DNA from: Yeosuana marina
Lineage (GTDB): Bacteria > Bacteroidota > Bacteroidia > Flavobacteriales > Flavobacteriaceae
DNA: 64,000 nucleotides
Direction of reading: 5' to 3'
Assembly (NCBI RefSeq): GCF_011762485.1
Contig: NZ_JAAKGI010000027.1
Span: 73,747 to 137,746, forward strand
Part shown: one piece after another, positions 18,367 to 26,920 of the stretch
Position numbering within the stretch: position 1 is the stretch's first letter
Layout of the letters: every line of letters starts with the position of its first letter
Notes under the pieces: generated by a model
What the model saw: only the letters and a program-made list of their open reading frames with translations
Told to the model about the DNA's origin: nothing
Database searches by the model: none
Translations under genes and position numbers: made by a program

Positions 18367-19611
18367 TTAATTGTTATAGATTTCTAAAAGTTGTTTGTTA
18401 CAAGCGTTATTAGAATAATAATCAAGAACAAATTGTCTCGCATTTTTACCAAATTCTTTTCTTAATGCCCAATCATTTAAAAGTTCTTCTAGTTTATTGG
18501 TATAAGTCTCTATATCCATTTCATCTACTAAAAACCCTGTTTTATTATTGATTAGGGTATATGGCACTCCCCCAGAAGCAAAAGCCACCACAGGTATGCC
18601 ACAAGCTTGCGCTTCAATGGTTACGACACCTTGTGTTTCTCTACGACCATAGTTATCATAATTAGAGGTCATTAAAAATATATCAGAATTTAGTAGTAAT
18701 TCTTTTATCTCTTCTTGAGATTTATTTTTCTCTAAAATGATGTTATCATCCAACTGATAGTTTTTAATGATATTCGTTAAATTATTATATTCTGGTCCTG
18801 TACCTACAATATGATATTTTATATTATACCCTTTTTCAATTAGATTTTTTACCGCTTCTATTCCTAGATAATGACATTTAAATGCCATAAGCCTTCCAAT
18901 AGAAATAAGATGAATCGTTTTTGATTTTAAATTTTTATTATAAGAAGCATCTGGTTTAAAAAAATCGGTATTGATAGACATGGGTAATATTATAGAACCG
19001 GAGAACCCCAAGTCGTTTAGGACTTCTTTTAAATAAGGTGTGTTTACTGTAATTGTATTACTATGTTTAAAGACATATTTATAACTCATTATTAGGTTGC
19101 GTTTACTTTTTACATCTTCTGAAGCTGCATCATAGCCATGAAACGTAGTTATTAATTTTGAATGAATAACCCCTAGTTCTTTTGCTAAAGCAATGCCAAT
19201 GGCATTTTGTCCAAAATGAGCATGATAGACATCAAACGTGTTGAGATTTAATAGCGGATACAGCTCATAATAGGCATTCATATTAAAATTACTAAAACCA
19301 AATTTAAAGGGGTTTAACAGTATTGTAAAGAATTTAAACGCTTTTAAGCTAGTAAACGCCAGGCTTAAGGCTGTAAAAACCCTCACTAGTTTGTTTTTTG
19401 GCATTCCTTTTTTTACAACGACCTTATCAAGCAATTGGTACTTAAGCAAAATATCTTGTTGTGTTGTCTCTTGTAATGATTGTTTATGATTTGCTAAAAT
19501 AACAACCTCCATACCTGCATCTAGAGCCGCAACGATATGATTAACTATAAATGTTTCCGATTTAGCGGGAAACCCATTAACACTGAATAGTATTTTAAGT
19601 TTTTTATTCAA
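18367..19611 (-). CDS. Glycosyltransferase, GT4 family (WcaL/AmsK-like)
   Basis: A 414-residue GT-B enzyme opening ILFSVNGFPAKSETFIVNHI, the start typical of the colanic acid WcaL and amylovoran AmsK group. Other landmarks are YHAHFG, FHGYDA, the donor-domain start SIGRLMAFKCHYLGIEA and the late EAQACGIPVVAFASGG. It probably adds a galactose- or glucose-type residue, but the sugar cannot be stated. The gene starts 4 bases after the flippase stop and ends 4 bases before the acetyltransferase start, so it is firmly in the operon. Confidence 0.87.
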   Translation of the reverse strand: MNKKLKILFSVNGFPAKSETFIVNHIVAALDAGMEVVILANHKQSLQETTQQDILLKYQLLDKVVVKKGMPKNKLVRVFTALSLAFTSLKAFKFFTILLNPFKFGFSNFNMNAYYELYPLLNLNTFDVYHAHFGQNAIGIALAKELGVIHSKLITTFHGYDAASEDVKSKRNLIMSYKYVFKHSNTITVNTPYLKEVLNDLGFSGSIILPMSINTDFFKPDASYNKNLKSKTIHLISIGRLMAFKCHYLGIEAVKNLIEKGYNIKYHIVGTGPEYNNLTNIIKNYQLDDNIILEKNKSQEEIKELLLNSDIFLMTSNYDNYGRRETQGVVTIEAQACGIPVVAFASGGVPYTLINNKTGFLVDEMDIETYTNKLEELLNDWALRKEFGKNARQFVLDYYSNNACNKQLLEIYNN

Positions 19612-19615
19612 ATCT

Positions 19616-21169
19616 TTATTTTAAAATTTTGTTTATCAGATTATTTGACATCATATAAAATCTTTTAAATAAATCCCTAAAGCCTTGATTTATTATAAAC
19701 AATAGTGAGCCATACACTAAAACTGCAATAATAGAAGTCTTTATAGCAAGATATATCCAGTCTATTACCGTTGTTATTTTATCTGAAAGGACTACATTAA
19801 ATAAAATATATTTTATAATTATTAGGGTACCAATAAATGGCATCGCCAATTTAAAAAACCCAATCCAATATTCAGAAACTGATTTTTCGAAACCTTTACT
19901 ATATAAAAAATAAGGTTTCCAAGGCACAATGATTAGTAATGTACTTAATATAGACCCTAAAATGATTCCTGAGATGCCCATTAATTTTCCTAGTATTATT
20001 GAAATTATAATATTTAAAACGGCTTGAGTTGTAGGTGCCCATATATCTTGAAATAGACCATAAGCATTTAGGAAATTTTCAATGGGAATTATAATTTGAC
20101 CTAAAAAAAGGCTGATTAGCAATAATAATAAAATTGTAGGATCCATGATATATTTTTCCCCCAGCCATAATGTAATAAAAGGTTCTGTTAAATACAATAA
20201 TGTAATAAAAAGGAAGCCTCCAATAAAGAAACGTAAAGCCATCATCTCCCAAAACACTTTTTTTATCTTTTTTGAATCATTTTCAGCTACCAAATTACCA
20301 ATAGCTGCTTTTGTACCCTCAAAGAAATTATTAAGTAAAGAAGTTGCTTTTCCAAAAACTAGTAAATAGTTGTTATAATAAGCTACACTTTCTAAACTTA
20401 CATAAATGTAAATCATTAATTGATCTGTAGACGTAAAAATTACATGTGAAAATTTATGAAAAAATACTTGCTTTATTTTTTTAAATATATCTTTATAATT
20501 GACTAAATCCTCTTTTGATGCTATTAAATTAAATTTCAACCATAGATATTCTTGCCTTACTTTCCAGCGTATTATAACGGCATAAATAATTGAAAAAATA
20601 AACTCTAAAATTATCCATAATAAAAAACTTTGATAATAATAAGCTATAAGTGATTGTAAAATTATTCTTAATAAATTAGCACTTTGATAATATATTGCTA
20701 TGATATAACCTTTTTGGTCAGTATATAATAAGGTTTGATGATAGTTAACAAAATAGCCTAATAAGGAGTTGGTAAGAAACACATAAAAACATAAATATAT
20801 AATTGGAAGTGAAATTGTTACTTTTGAGAAAATTAAAGGAAAAAAGCACGATACAACTATAGCTATAATTAAAACAATAATTCCAATTTTTTTATAAATA
20901 TAACCTAAGACAGATATAATTTTGTTAATCTCATCATGATTTTCATCATATAGCGGTTTATAAAGAAAAACCCCAATAGTAGTCCCTACACCTAATTCTG
21001 CTAAATTTAAAAAACCTAAAATATTACTAACTGTTGCCGTTAAACCTAAAAATTCTGGGCCTAAATAGTCAAGAAAAATTTTTCTTGAGAAAAAGGCAAC
21101 TAAAGTAAAAAGAATATAAAAAATTAAGCTTATTCTAGCATTTTTTATTGTTTTTTTTGTTCTCGACAT
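19616..21169 (-). CDS. Wzx-type polysaccharide flippase (MOP superfamily)
   Basis: This 517-residue integral membrane protein has about 12-14 hydrophobic segments and the N-terminal pattern typical of Wzx/RfbX flippases (ARISLIFYILFTLVAFFSRK, then FLGLTATVSNILGFLNLAEL). It should flip undecaprenyl-diphosphate-linked repeat units to the outer face of the inner membrane, where the EpsG-like protein polymerises them. It is the first gene after tviB on the minus strand, 39 bases away, and is followed closely by a glycosyltransferase gene. Length is normal for the family. Confidence 0.87.
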   Translation of the reverse strand: MSRTKKTIKNARISLIFYILFTLVAFFSRKIFLDYLGPEFLGLTATVSNILGFLNLAELGVGTTIGVFLYKPLYDENHDEINKIISVLGYIYKKIGIIVLIIAIVVSCFFPLIFSKVTISLPIIYLCFYVFLTNSLLGYFVNYHQTLLYTDQKGYIIAIYYQSANLLRIILQSLIAYYYQSFLLWIILEFIFSIIYAVIIRWKVRQEYLWLKFNLIASKEDLVNYKDIFKKIKQVFFHKFSHVIFTSTDQLMIYIYVSLESVAYYNNYLLVFGKATSLLNNFFEGTKAAIGNLVAENDSKKIKKVFWEMMALRFFIGGFLFITLLYLTEPFITLWLGEKYIMDPTILLLLLISLFLGQIIIPIENFLNAYGLFQDIWAPTTQAVLNIIISIILGKLMGISGIILGSILSTLLIIVPWKPYFLYSKGFEKSVSEYWIGFFKLAMPFIGTLIIIKYILFNVVLSDKITTVIDWIYLAIKTSIIAVLVYGSLLFIINQGFRDLFKRFYMMSNNLINKILK

Positions 21170-21208
21170 TTAAAACTCTTTATTATACTTAGTTGGAATA
21201 TTTATATA

Positions 21209-22489
21209 TTATAATCGCCCATCTACATTCTCAGTAAGTATCCCCTTAACATCGTATAAGACGCCCGTAGTATTTAATAAGGCTTTTAAATTTAAGTTTA
21301 AAAACTCCTGATGAGCTACCGTTAAAACAACGGCATCAAAAGACTGAGTGGGTTCTTCTCTGGTAGTTATTAACCCATACTCATGCATCACTTCCTCTGG
21401 ATTTGCCCAGGGATCGAAAATGGTGAGTTGGGTTCCAAAACTTTGCAGTTCTTTAATAACATCTACTGCTTTGGTGTTCCGCACATCTGGGCAGTTTTCT
21501 TTAAACGTAACACCCAATATTAATATCTTAGCCCCTTTAATTTTGATATCTTTTTGTAGCATCAATTTAATAACCTCCATGGCTACATATTTGCCCATAC
21601 TGTCATTAAGGCGACGTCCTGCTAAAATAATTTCTGGATGGTAGCCCACTTCTTGTGCTTTTTGGGCTAAGTAATACGGGTCGACCCCAATACAATGGCC
21701 ACCCACTAAACCGGGTTTAAAGGGTAAAAAGTTCCACTTCGTACCTGCCGCTTCTAAAACCGCGTGGGTATCAATATCCATCAGATTAAATATTTTAGCC
21801 AACTCATTGACAAAGGCAATATTGATATCACGTTGCGAGTTTTCAATGACCTTAGCAGCTTCGGCTACTTTGATAGTAGGAGCGAGGTGTGTTCCTGCTG
21901 TAATGACTGATGCGTATAAGTCATTTACTTTCTTCCCTATCTCAGGGGTTGACCCTGCCGTTACTTTTAATATTTTATCTACGGTATGCAGTTTATCACC
22001 TGGATTGATACGTTCTGGTGAATAGCCTGCAAAGAAATCTTGATTAAATAGCAAGCCACTTGCTTTTTCTAAAACCGGAATACAGTCATCTTCAGTTGCT
22101 CCAGGGTAAACGGTCGATTCATAAATGACTATATCGTCTTTCTTCAAGACCTTCCCAACCGTTTCACTGGCTTTATATAAGGGCGTTAAATCGGGTCTGT
22201 TATTTTTATCCGTTGGCGTTGGCACCGTAATGATGTAATAATTACAGTCCATGATATCTTCTAGCATAGCTGTACACCATAAGCCATTCCCTTTACTGTT
22301 TTTTTCTTTTAAAGCTGGTTTTAAGATATGTTCCTCCACTTCAAGAGTGACATCTTTCCCTGCTTGTAACTCATTGACGCGGGTTTGATTGATATCGAAA
22401 CCAACCACGTCGTATTTAGTTGCAAACAATCTTGCTAATGGTAAGCCGACGTATCCTAAGCCGATAATGGCGATTTTAATGTCTTGCAT
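21209..22489 (-). CDS. tviB: Nucleotide-sugar dehydrogenase, TviB/WbpO type
   Basis: This 426-residue NAD-dependent UDP-sugar 6-dehydrogenase has the Rossmann motif GLGYVG (residues 10-15), PTPTDKNNRPD and ESTVYPG segments, and the catalytic Cys266 in GGHCIGVDPYYLAQKAQ followed by GRRLNDSMG. That last pattern distinguishes TviB/WbpO (UDP-N-acetylhexosamine to uronate) from UDP-glucose dehydrogenase and from WecC. The product is UDP-GlcNAcA or UDP-GalNAcA. The companion epimerase gene lies upstream on the same strand at 22857, separated by about 370 bases of repeats. This pair is the known route to UDP-GalNAc uronate. Confidence 0.9.
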   Translation of the reverse strand: MQDIKIAIIGLGYVGLPLARLFATKYDVVGFDINQTRVNELQAGKDVTLEVEEHILKPALKEKNSKGNGLWCTAMLEDIMDCNYYIITVPTPTDKNNRPDLTPLYKASETVGKVLKKDDIVIYESTVYPGATEDDCIPVLEKASGLLFNQDFFAGYSPERINPGDKLHTVDKILKVTAGSTPEIGKKVNDLYASVITAGTHLAPTIKVAEAAKVIENSQRDINIAFVNELAKIFNLMDIDTHAVLEAAGTKWNFLPFKPGLVGGHCIGVDPYYLAQKAQEVGYHPEIILAGRRLNDSMGKYVAMEVIKLMLQKDIKIKGAKILILGVTFKENCPDVRNTKAVDVIKELQSFGTQLTIFDPWANPEEVMHEYGLITTREEPTQSFDAVVLTVAHQEFLNLNLKALLNTTGVLYDVKGILTENVDGRL

Positions 22490-22856
22490 ATGGTGGGGTT
22501 TTTTTGTTGATTCGTTTATTTAGTTATTTGTTTGTGTCTGTTCTCGATACAATTTTCTCATTCTTCGAAAATCACTAGGTTCTCGATACTATTTTCTCAT
22601 TTTTCGAAAATCACTCGAACTGACATTATGTTGTTTATTTGTTGATTCGTTGATTTGGTTATTTGTTCTCGATACAATCTACGTCGTTCCTCTGTAGATC
22701 ACTCGAACTGACATTTTTGTTGTTTATTCGTTTATATGGTTCTTGATACAATTTTCTTGTTTTGCGTTTATTCGTTTATTGTTTTTATCGATACGATTTT
22801 CTTTGATTTCGACTGCGCTCAATCTGACAGAAAATCACTCGAACTGACAAGGTTAT
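22490..22856. repeat. Family A repeats between tviB and tviC, one with a nested family B element
   Basis: Family A units lie at 22541-22625 (two copies, the first losing its right end), 22666-22713, a degenerate one near 22738-22768, and one at about 22786-22849. The last has a 22-base family B element (TTCGACTGCGCTCAATCTGACA, 22808-22829) inside its inner palindrome. The spacers are T-rich phrases around GTTTATTCGTTTATT. No gene is present. The repeats separate two genes that should share one transcript. Confidence 0.8.
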
Positions 22857-23852
22857 TTAAATGTTTTTCCAATACCAACTCACAGCCTTTTTAAGACCGT
22901 TTTGGATATTGTATTTGGGGTTATAGTTTAATAATTGTTTTGCTTTATCAACCGAGGCCAGGGAATGTGGAATATCGCCTGCGCGGTTTTCACGGTGCTT
23001 GATCGGGATGTTTTGAATGTCCTTATCGAACTCTGACAGATACTCTTTTAATAATTCTACTAATTGTAATAAGGTGGTTCTATCACCATAGGCCGTATTA
23101 TAGACCTGATTGAGCGCTTCTTGATTGGTTGTGGTTAGTGCTAATAGATTCATTTGAACCACATTATCAATATAGGTAAAGTCTCTTGAATAACTCCCAT
23201 CTCCATTAATCACAGGGGATTCGTGCTTCATTAATTGCTGTACGAACTTAGGAATGACTGCTGCATAGGCTCCATCGGGGTCCTGACGTTTGCCAAAGAC
23301 ATTAAAATACCGTAAACCAATGGTATCTAACTGATAGGTTTTGTAAAAGATATCGGCGTATAATTCATTCACATATTTGGTAATGGCATAAGGAGACAGG
23401 GGTTTTCCAATCACATCTTCTACTTTAGGTAAGGCTTCATGATCGCCATAGGTGGACGAACTCGCAGCATATACAAACCGTTTGACGCCTGCATCTCTGG
23501 CTGCTACCAACATATTTAAAAAGCCCGAAATATTCACCGCATTGGTGGTGATGGGGTCTTTAATCGATCGTGGCACAGAGCCTAAAGCCGCTTCATGCAA
23601 CACATAGTCTGACTGATGGCAGGCTTGTTGGCAATCCTCTAAGTTTCTGATATCGCCTTCGATTAATTTGAAGTTTGGATTATCAAGAAAGGGCTGGATG
23701 TTTTCACGCTTTCCGGTGGAAAAGTTATCTAAACACACGACCTTTATATGATGGTTAAGCAGCGTCTCACAGAGGTTAGAACCTATAAAGCCTGCGCCTC
23801 CTGTAATTAACACTTGCTTACCCTTAAGGACATCTTGTTGTTCTTGGGTCAT
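22857..23852 (-). CDS. tviC: NAD-dependent epimerase, TviC/WbpP type (UDP-N-acetylhexosamine 4-epimerase)
   Basis: This 331-residue extended SDR enzyme has GGAGFIG (the glycines at 18, 21 and 24), the Ser/Tyr/Lys catalytic set in SSSTYGD and YAITK (Tyr155, Lys159), and the substrate-site segment [21 protein letters not shown] characteristic of the TviC/WbpP group, which prefers N-acetylated UDP-hexosamines and uronates over UDP-glucose. Together with TviB it should yield UDP-GalNAc or its uronate. As the first minus-strand gene of the cluster, its promoter should lie in 23853-23950. The C-terminal [15 protein letters not shown] and WYWKNI complete the domain. Confidence 0.9.
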   Translation of the reverse strand: MTQEQQDVLKGKQVLITGGAGFIGSNLCETLLNHHIKVVCLDNFSTGKRENIQPFLDNPNFKLIEGDIRNLEDCQQACHQSDYVLHEAALGSVPRSIKDPITTNAVNISGFLNMLVAARDAGVKRFVYAASSSTYGDHEALPKVEDVIGKPLSPYAITKYVNELYADIFYKTYQLDTIGLRYFNVFGKRQDPDGAYAAVIPKFVQQLMKHESPVINGDGSYSRDFTYIDNVVQMNLLALTTTNQEALNQVYNTAYGDRTTLLQLVELLKEYLSEFDKDIQNIPIKHRENRAGDIPHSLASVDKAKQLLNYNPKYNIQNGLKKAVSWYWKNI

Positions 23853-25133
23853 TTGATTTGGGTTTTGTTAATAGCGACACAAATATGTGAAAAATATCTT
23901 AATGTTAGACTATTATTATATGAAGTCCTTGTTTTTACGATAAACGTCCTTAGCTAAGGGTGTATGTGGTGATTTTGTCGGTGTATTGGTGAATAGATGG
24001 TTAGAAGGGTAGAATTTTAGAATTTAATTCCTAGTTAAATTAATGAGATTACTTCGCTTTGCTCGTAATGACGGTCAGATAGATGGTTAGAGAGTTAGAG
24101 AGTTAGAGAGTTAGAATTTTAATCATTGTAAAAGAGAGAGCTCAACCAATGAGATTATTTATGTATTTTTTTTGATACATGGGGATTCATGAATGCTTTG
24201 CATTTACTTTACTTTGCTCGTAATGACGGGTATTTACGTCACTGCGAGGAGGGACGACATGGCAGTCTGTTTGTTTTGGAGTGAGAGGTGAGAGGTGAAT
24301 AGATTGTTAGATGGGTTAGAATTTTAGAATTTAGTTCCTAGTTCAATTAGTAAGATTACTTCGCTTTGCTCGTAATGACGAGTAGGTTAGATGTTTAGAG
24401 AGTTAGAGAGTTAGAATTTTAATCATTGTAAAAGAGAGAGCTCAACCAATGAGGTTATTCATGCATTATTATTTTAATAAATCGGTATTCATGAATGCTT
24501 TGCATTTGTTTCACTTTGCTCGTAATGACGGGTATTTACGTCACTGCGAGGAGGAACGACGTGGCAGTCTGTTTGTTTTGGAGTGAGTGGTGAGTGGATT
24601 GTTAGATGGTTAGATGGTTAGAATTTAATTCCTATTTTAATTTATAAGATTATTCACGTATTTTTATTTGATACATGGGAATTCATGAATGCTTTGCATT
24701 TACTTTACTTCGACTGCGCTCAGTACAGGCTGCGCGTAATGACGGGTATTTACGTCACTGCGAGGAGGAACGACGTGGCAGTCTGTTTGTTTTGGAGGGA
24801 GTGGTGAATGGTGAGAGATGGTTTGATGAGATTACTTCGCTTTGCTCGTAATGACGGTCGGTTAGATGGTTAGATGGTTAGAATTTAATTTCTATTTCAA
24901 TTTATAAGATTACTTCGCTTTGCTCGTAATGACGGTTGGTTAGATTGTTAGAGGGTTAGAATTTTAGAATTTAGTTCCTAGTTCAATTTATAAGATTATT
25001 CATGTATTTTTATTTAATAAATTGGTATTCATGAATGCTTTGCATTTATTTTACTTCGACTGCGCTCAGTGAGGCTATTATTAATAATGGATGGTTAGAC
25101 GGTTAGAGGAACGCAAGGGACGCACTATAACTG
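23853..25133. repeat. Family C repeat field with roughly 300-bp tandem units
   Basis: A long noncoding stretch. Family C elements (ACTTCGCTTTGCTCGTAATGACG) recur near 24051, 24356, 24833 and 24914. Longer composites, in which a C element is followed by GGTATTTACG and the inverted relative GTCACTGCGAGGAGG..GGCAGTCTG, lie at about 24206-24264, 24506-24570 and 24720-24785. Larger units repeat too: AATCATTGTAAAAGAGAGAG begins at exactly 24121 and 24421. Short runs of GTTAGA and TTAGAGAG fill the gaps. The third composite has a family B element fused into it. No gene is seen. Confidence 0.8.
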
Positions 25134-25241
25134 TTCTCGATACAATTTTCTCATTCTTCCAAAATCACTCGAACTGACAATGTTCTCGATACAATTTTCT
25201 CATTCTTCCAAAATCACTCGAACTGACAATGTTCTCGATAC
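25134..25241 (+). repeat. Tandem family A repeats
   Basis: Two complete, nearly identical family A units (25134-25179 and 25183-25228) with the inner TTTTCTCATTCTTCCAAAA segment are followed by a third left arm at 25232. They sit at the downstream edge of the family C field. Confidence 0.8.
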
Positions 25242-25774
25242 TTTGTTTTTGTTGTTGATTTGTTTATTTGTTGATACTGATTGCAACATCATGTCAAAAC
25301 TCAAAAAAAACCATGCTTTTGCTCAAAACATTAGAAGATTGTTATGAAATTTCAGATTTTATTGCGTTATTTCTTTAGTATTCACTAAAATGATAAAAAT
25401 AGTATCGACCATCTGTTGATGTTATAGATAAAATTATTTTGAACATGCTGTTAACCGATTTTAACAAGGATTTCAGCGAATTAACCATTTGTTCATACCG
25501 TTGCATTAAAACAATTACTAAATTTACACCGTAAAACTCAAAATTGAATTGATTGATAGCAAATGAATTCGCTTACATGTTTAATATAACACTATGACAT
25601 AGTATTTGATTTGGCATTTTTAAGTGAATAAATTAATTAATTGATTTTGTTTTTATGAATGGGGGAGTTCACAAAACACATGTATAATTTATAATAATGG
25701 ATAGGTAACTAAAGTTTGTTGCCCTACTATTGTTATGTTTAAAAATACCTGTTTGAGAATGTGCCCAAACAACC
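25242..25774. promoter_or_regulatory. Upstream region of the plus-strand polysaccharide operon
   Basis: About 530 bases without repeats or genes precede the PglE-like gene. The stretch should contain the promoter and a 5' leader of the operon at 25775-32089. I found no perfect TAnnTTTG motif and no clear terminator-like hairpin, so this assignment rests on position only. No JUMPstart element was seen. Confidence 0.3.
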
Positions 25775-25789
25775 ATGATTGCTAATTTT

Positions 25790-26920
25790 ATGTTGACAAA
25801 GACCAAACTATATTTATCATCACCTCACATGGGTGGAACAGAGCATGCGTATGTTGCGGATGCTTTTGACACCAATTGGATTGCGCCTTTAGGGCCTCAT
25901 GTAGATGGTTTTGAAAAAGCGATTGAAACCTACTTAGATGCTGAGTCGCACGTGGCTGTATTGAGTTCAGGAACGGCTGCTATTCATTTAGCCTTACAAT
26001 TAGCAGGTGTTGGTCCGGGCGACGATGTACTCTGTCAAAGTTTTACTTTTTCGGCCTCTGCTAATCCTATTCTGTATCAAGGAGCGAATCCTATCTTTAT
26101 TGATAGTGAACCTGACACCTGGAACATGAGTCCGGAACTCTTAGAAACGGCTATTAAAGATCGGATTAAACATCACAAGAAACCCAAAGCCATTATAGCG
26201 GTGCATTTGTATGGTATGCCTTATAAAGCCCGTGAGATTACTGCCATTGCAAAATCCTATGAGATTCCTGTCATAGAAGATAGCGCTGAAGCGTTAGGGA
26301 GTACGTATTTTGGACAAAAATGTGGCACCTTAGCTGAATTTGGTATTTTATCCTTTAACGGTAATAAAATCATTACCACTTCTGGTGGTGGTGCTTTAAT
26401 AACCAAAGATATAGCGCTTAAGCAACGTGCTGTATTTTTATCGACACAAGCTCGTGATGCGGCGCCCCATTATGAACATTCTGTTGTTGGTTATAATTAC
26501 AGAATGAGTAATGTGTTGGCTGGCATAGGTCGGGGGCAAATGGAAGTCCTTGATGAGCGTGTTCGAGCCAGAAGAGCCAACTATCAGTTTTATAAAACAC
26601 AGTTATCCTCCTTTAACTCCATACAGTTTTTAGAAGAACCAGAAGGTTTTTTTGCGAACCGATGGTTGACTTGTGTGATTTTTGATTCGTATGAGCAACG
26701 TGAAACCGTTCGTTTGGCTTTATTAGCGGATGATATAGAATCCAGACCTTTATGGAAACCCATGCATTTACAGCCTGTGTTTAGCAACACAGCATCGTAT
26801 ACCAATGGGGTTTCAGAACATTTATTTAACCATGGGCTCTGTTTGCCTAGTGGTTCCAATTTAACACAAGACGATTTAGATCGTGTCCTGCAAATCATAT
26901 TAAATACTCTCTCATCATGA
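25790..26920 (+). CDS. PLP-dependent UDP-sugar aminotransferase (DegT/DnrJ/EryC1/StrS; PglE-like)
   Basis: This enzyme aminates a 4-keto nucleotide sugar using glutamate and PLP. Landmarks, counted from an alternative in-frame ATG at 25775, are VLSSGTAAIHLAL, the PLP-contacting EDSAEALG (Asp169), the Schiff-base Lys198 in SFNGNKIITTSGGG and the C-terminal LCLPSG. The start at 25790 (MLTKTKLYLSSPHMGG) fits the family better; the 25775 start adds five residues. The next gene, overlapping by 4 bases, is a PglF-like 4,6-dehydratase that would supply the 4-keto substrate, as in PglF/PglE synthesis of UDP-4-amino-4,6-dideoxy-GlcNAc. No PglD acetyltransferase lies beside it. Confidence 0.88.
   Translation: MLTKTKLYLSSPHMGGTEHAYVADAFDTNWIAPLGPHVDGFEKAIETYLDAESHVAVLSSGTAAIHLALQLAGVGPGDDVLCQSFTFSASANPILYQGANPIFIDSEPDTWNMSPELLETAIKDRIKHHKKPKAIIAVHLYGMPYKAREITAIAKSYEIPVIEDSAEALGSTYFGQKCGTLAEFGILSFNGNKIITTSGGGALITKDIALKQRAVFLSTQARDAAPHYEHSVVGYNYRMSNVLAGIGRGQMEVLDERVRARRANYQFYKTQLSSFNSIQFLEEPEGFFANRWLTCVIFDSYEQRETVRLALLADDIESRPLWKPMHLQPVFSNTASYTNGVSEHLFNHGLCLPSGSNLTQDDLDRVLQIILNTLSS

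Noticed and set aside
4244..23852. Foreign transposon or integrase remnants within the exopolysaccharide cluster
   Set aside because: Only complete sugar and membrane genes are present; no transposase-like protein or terminal inverted repeat was found.
25242..25774. JUMPstart/ops element or leader hairpin before the plus-strand polysaccharide operon
   Set aside because: I looked for the GGCGGTAG-type ops core and for a terminator-antiterminator pair and found neither.
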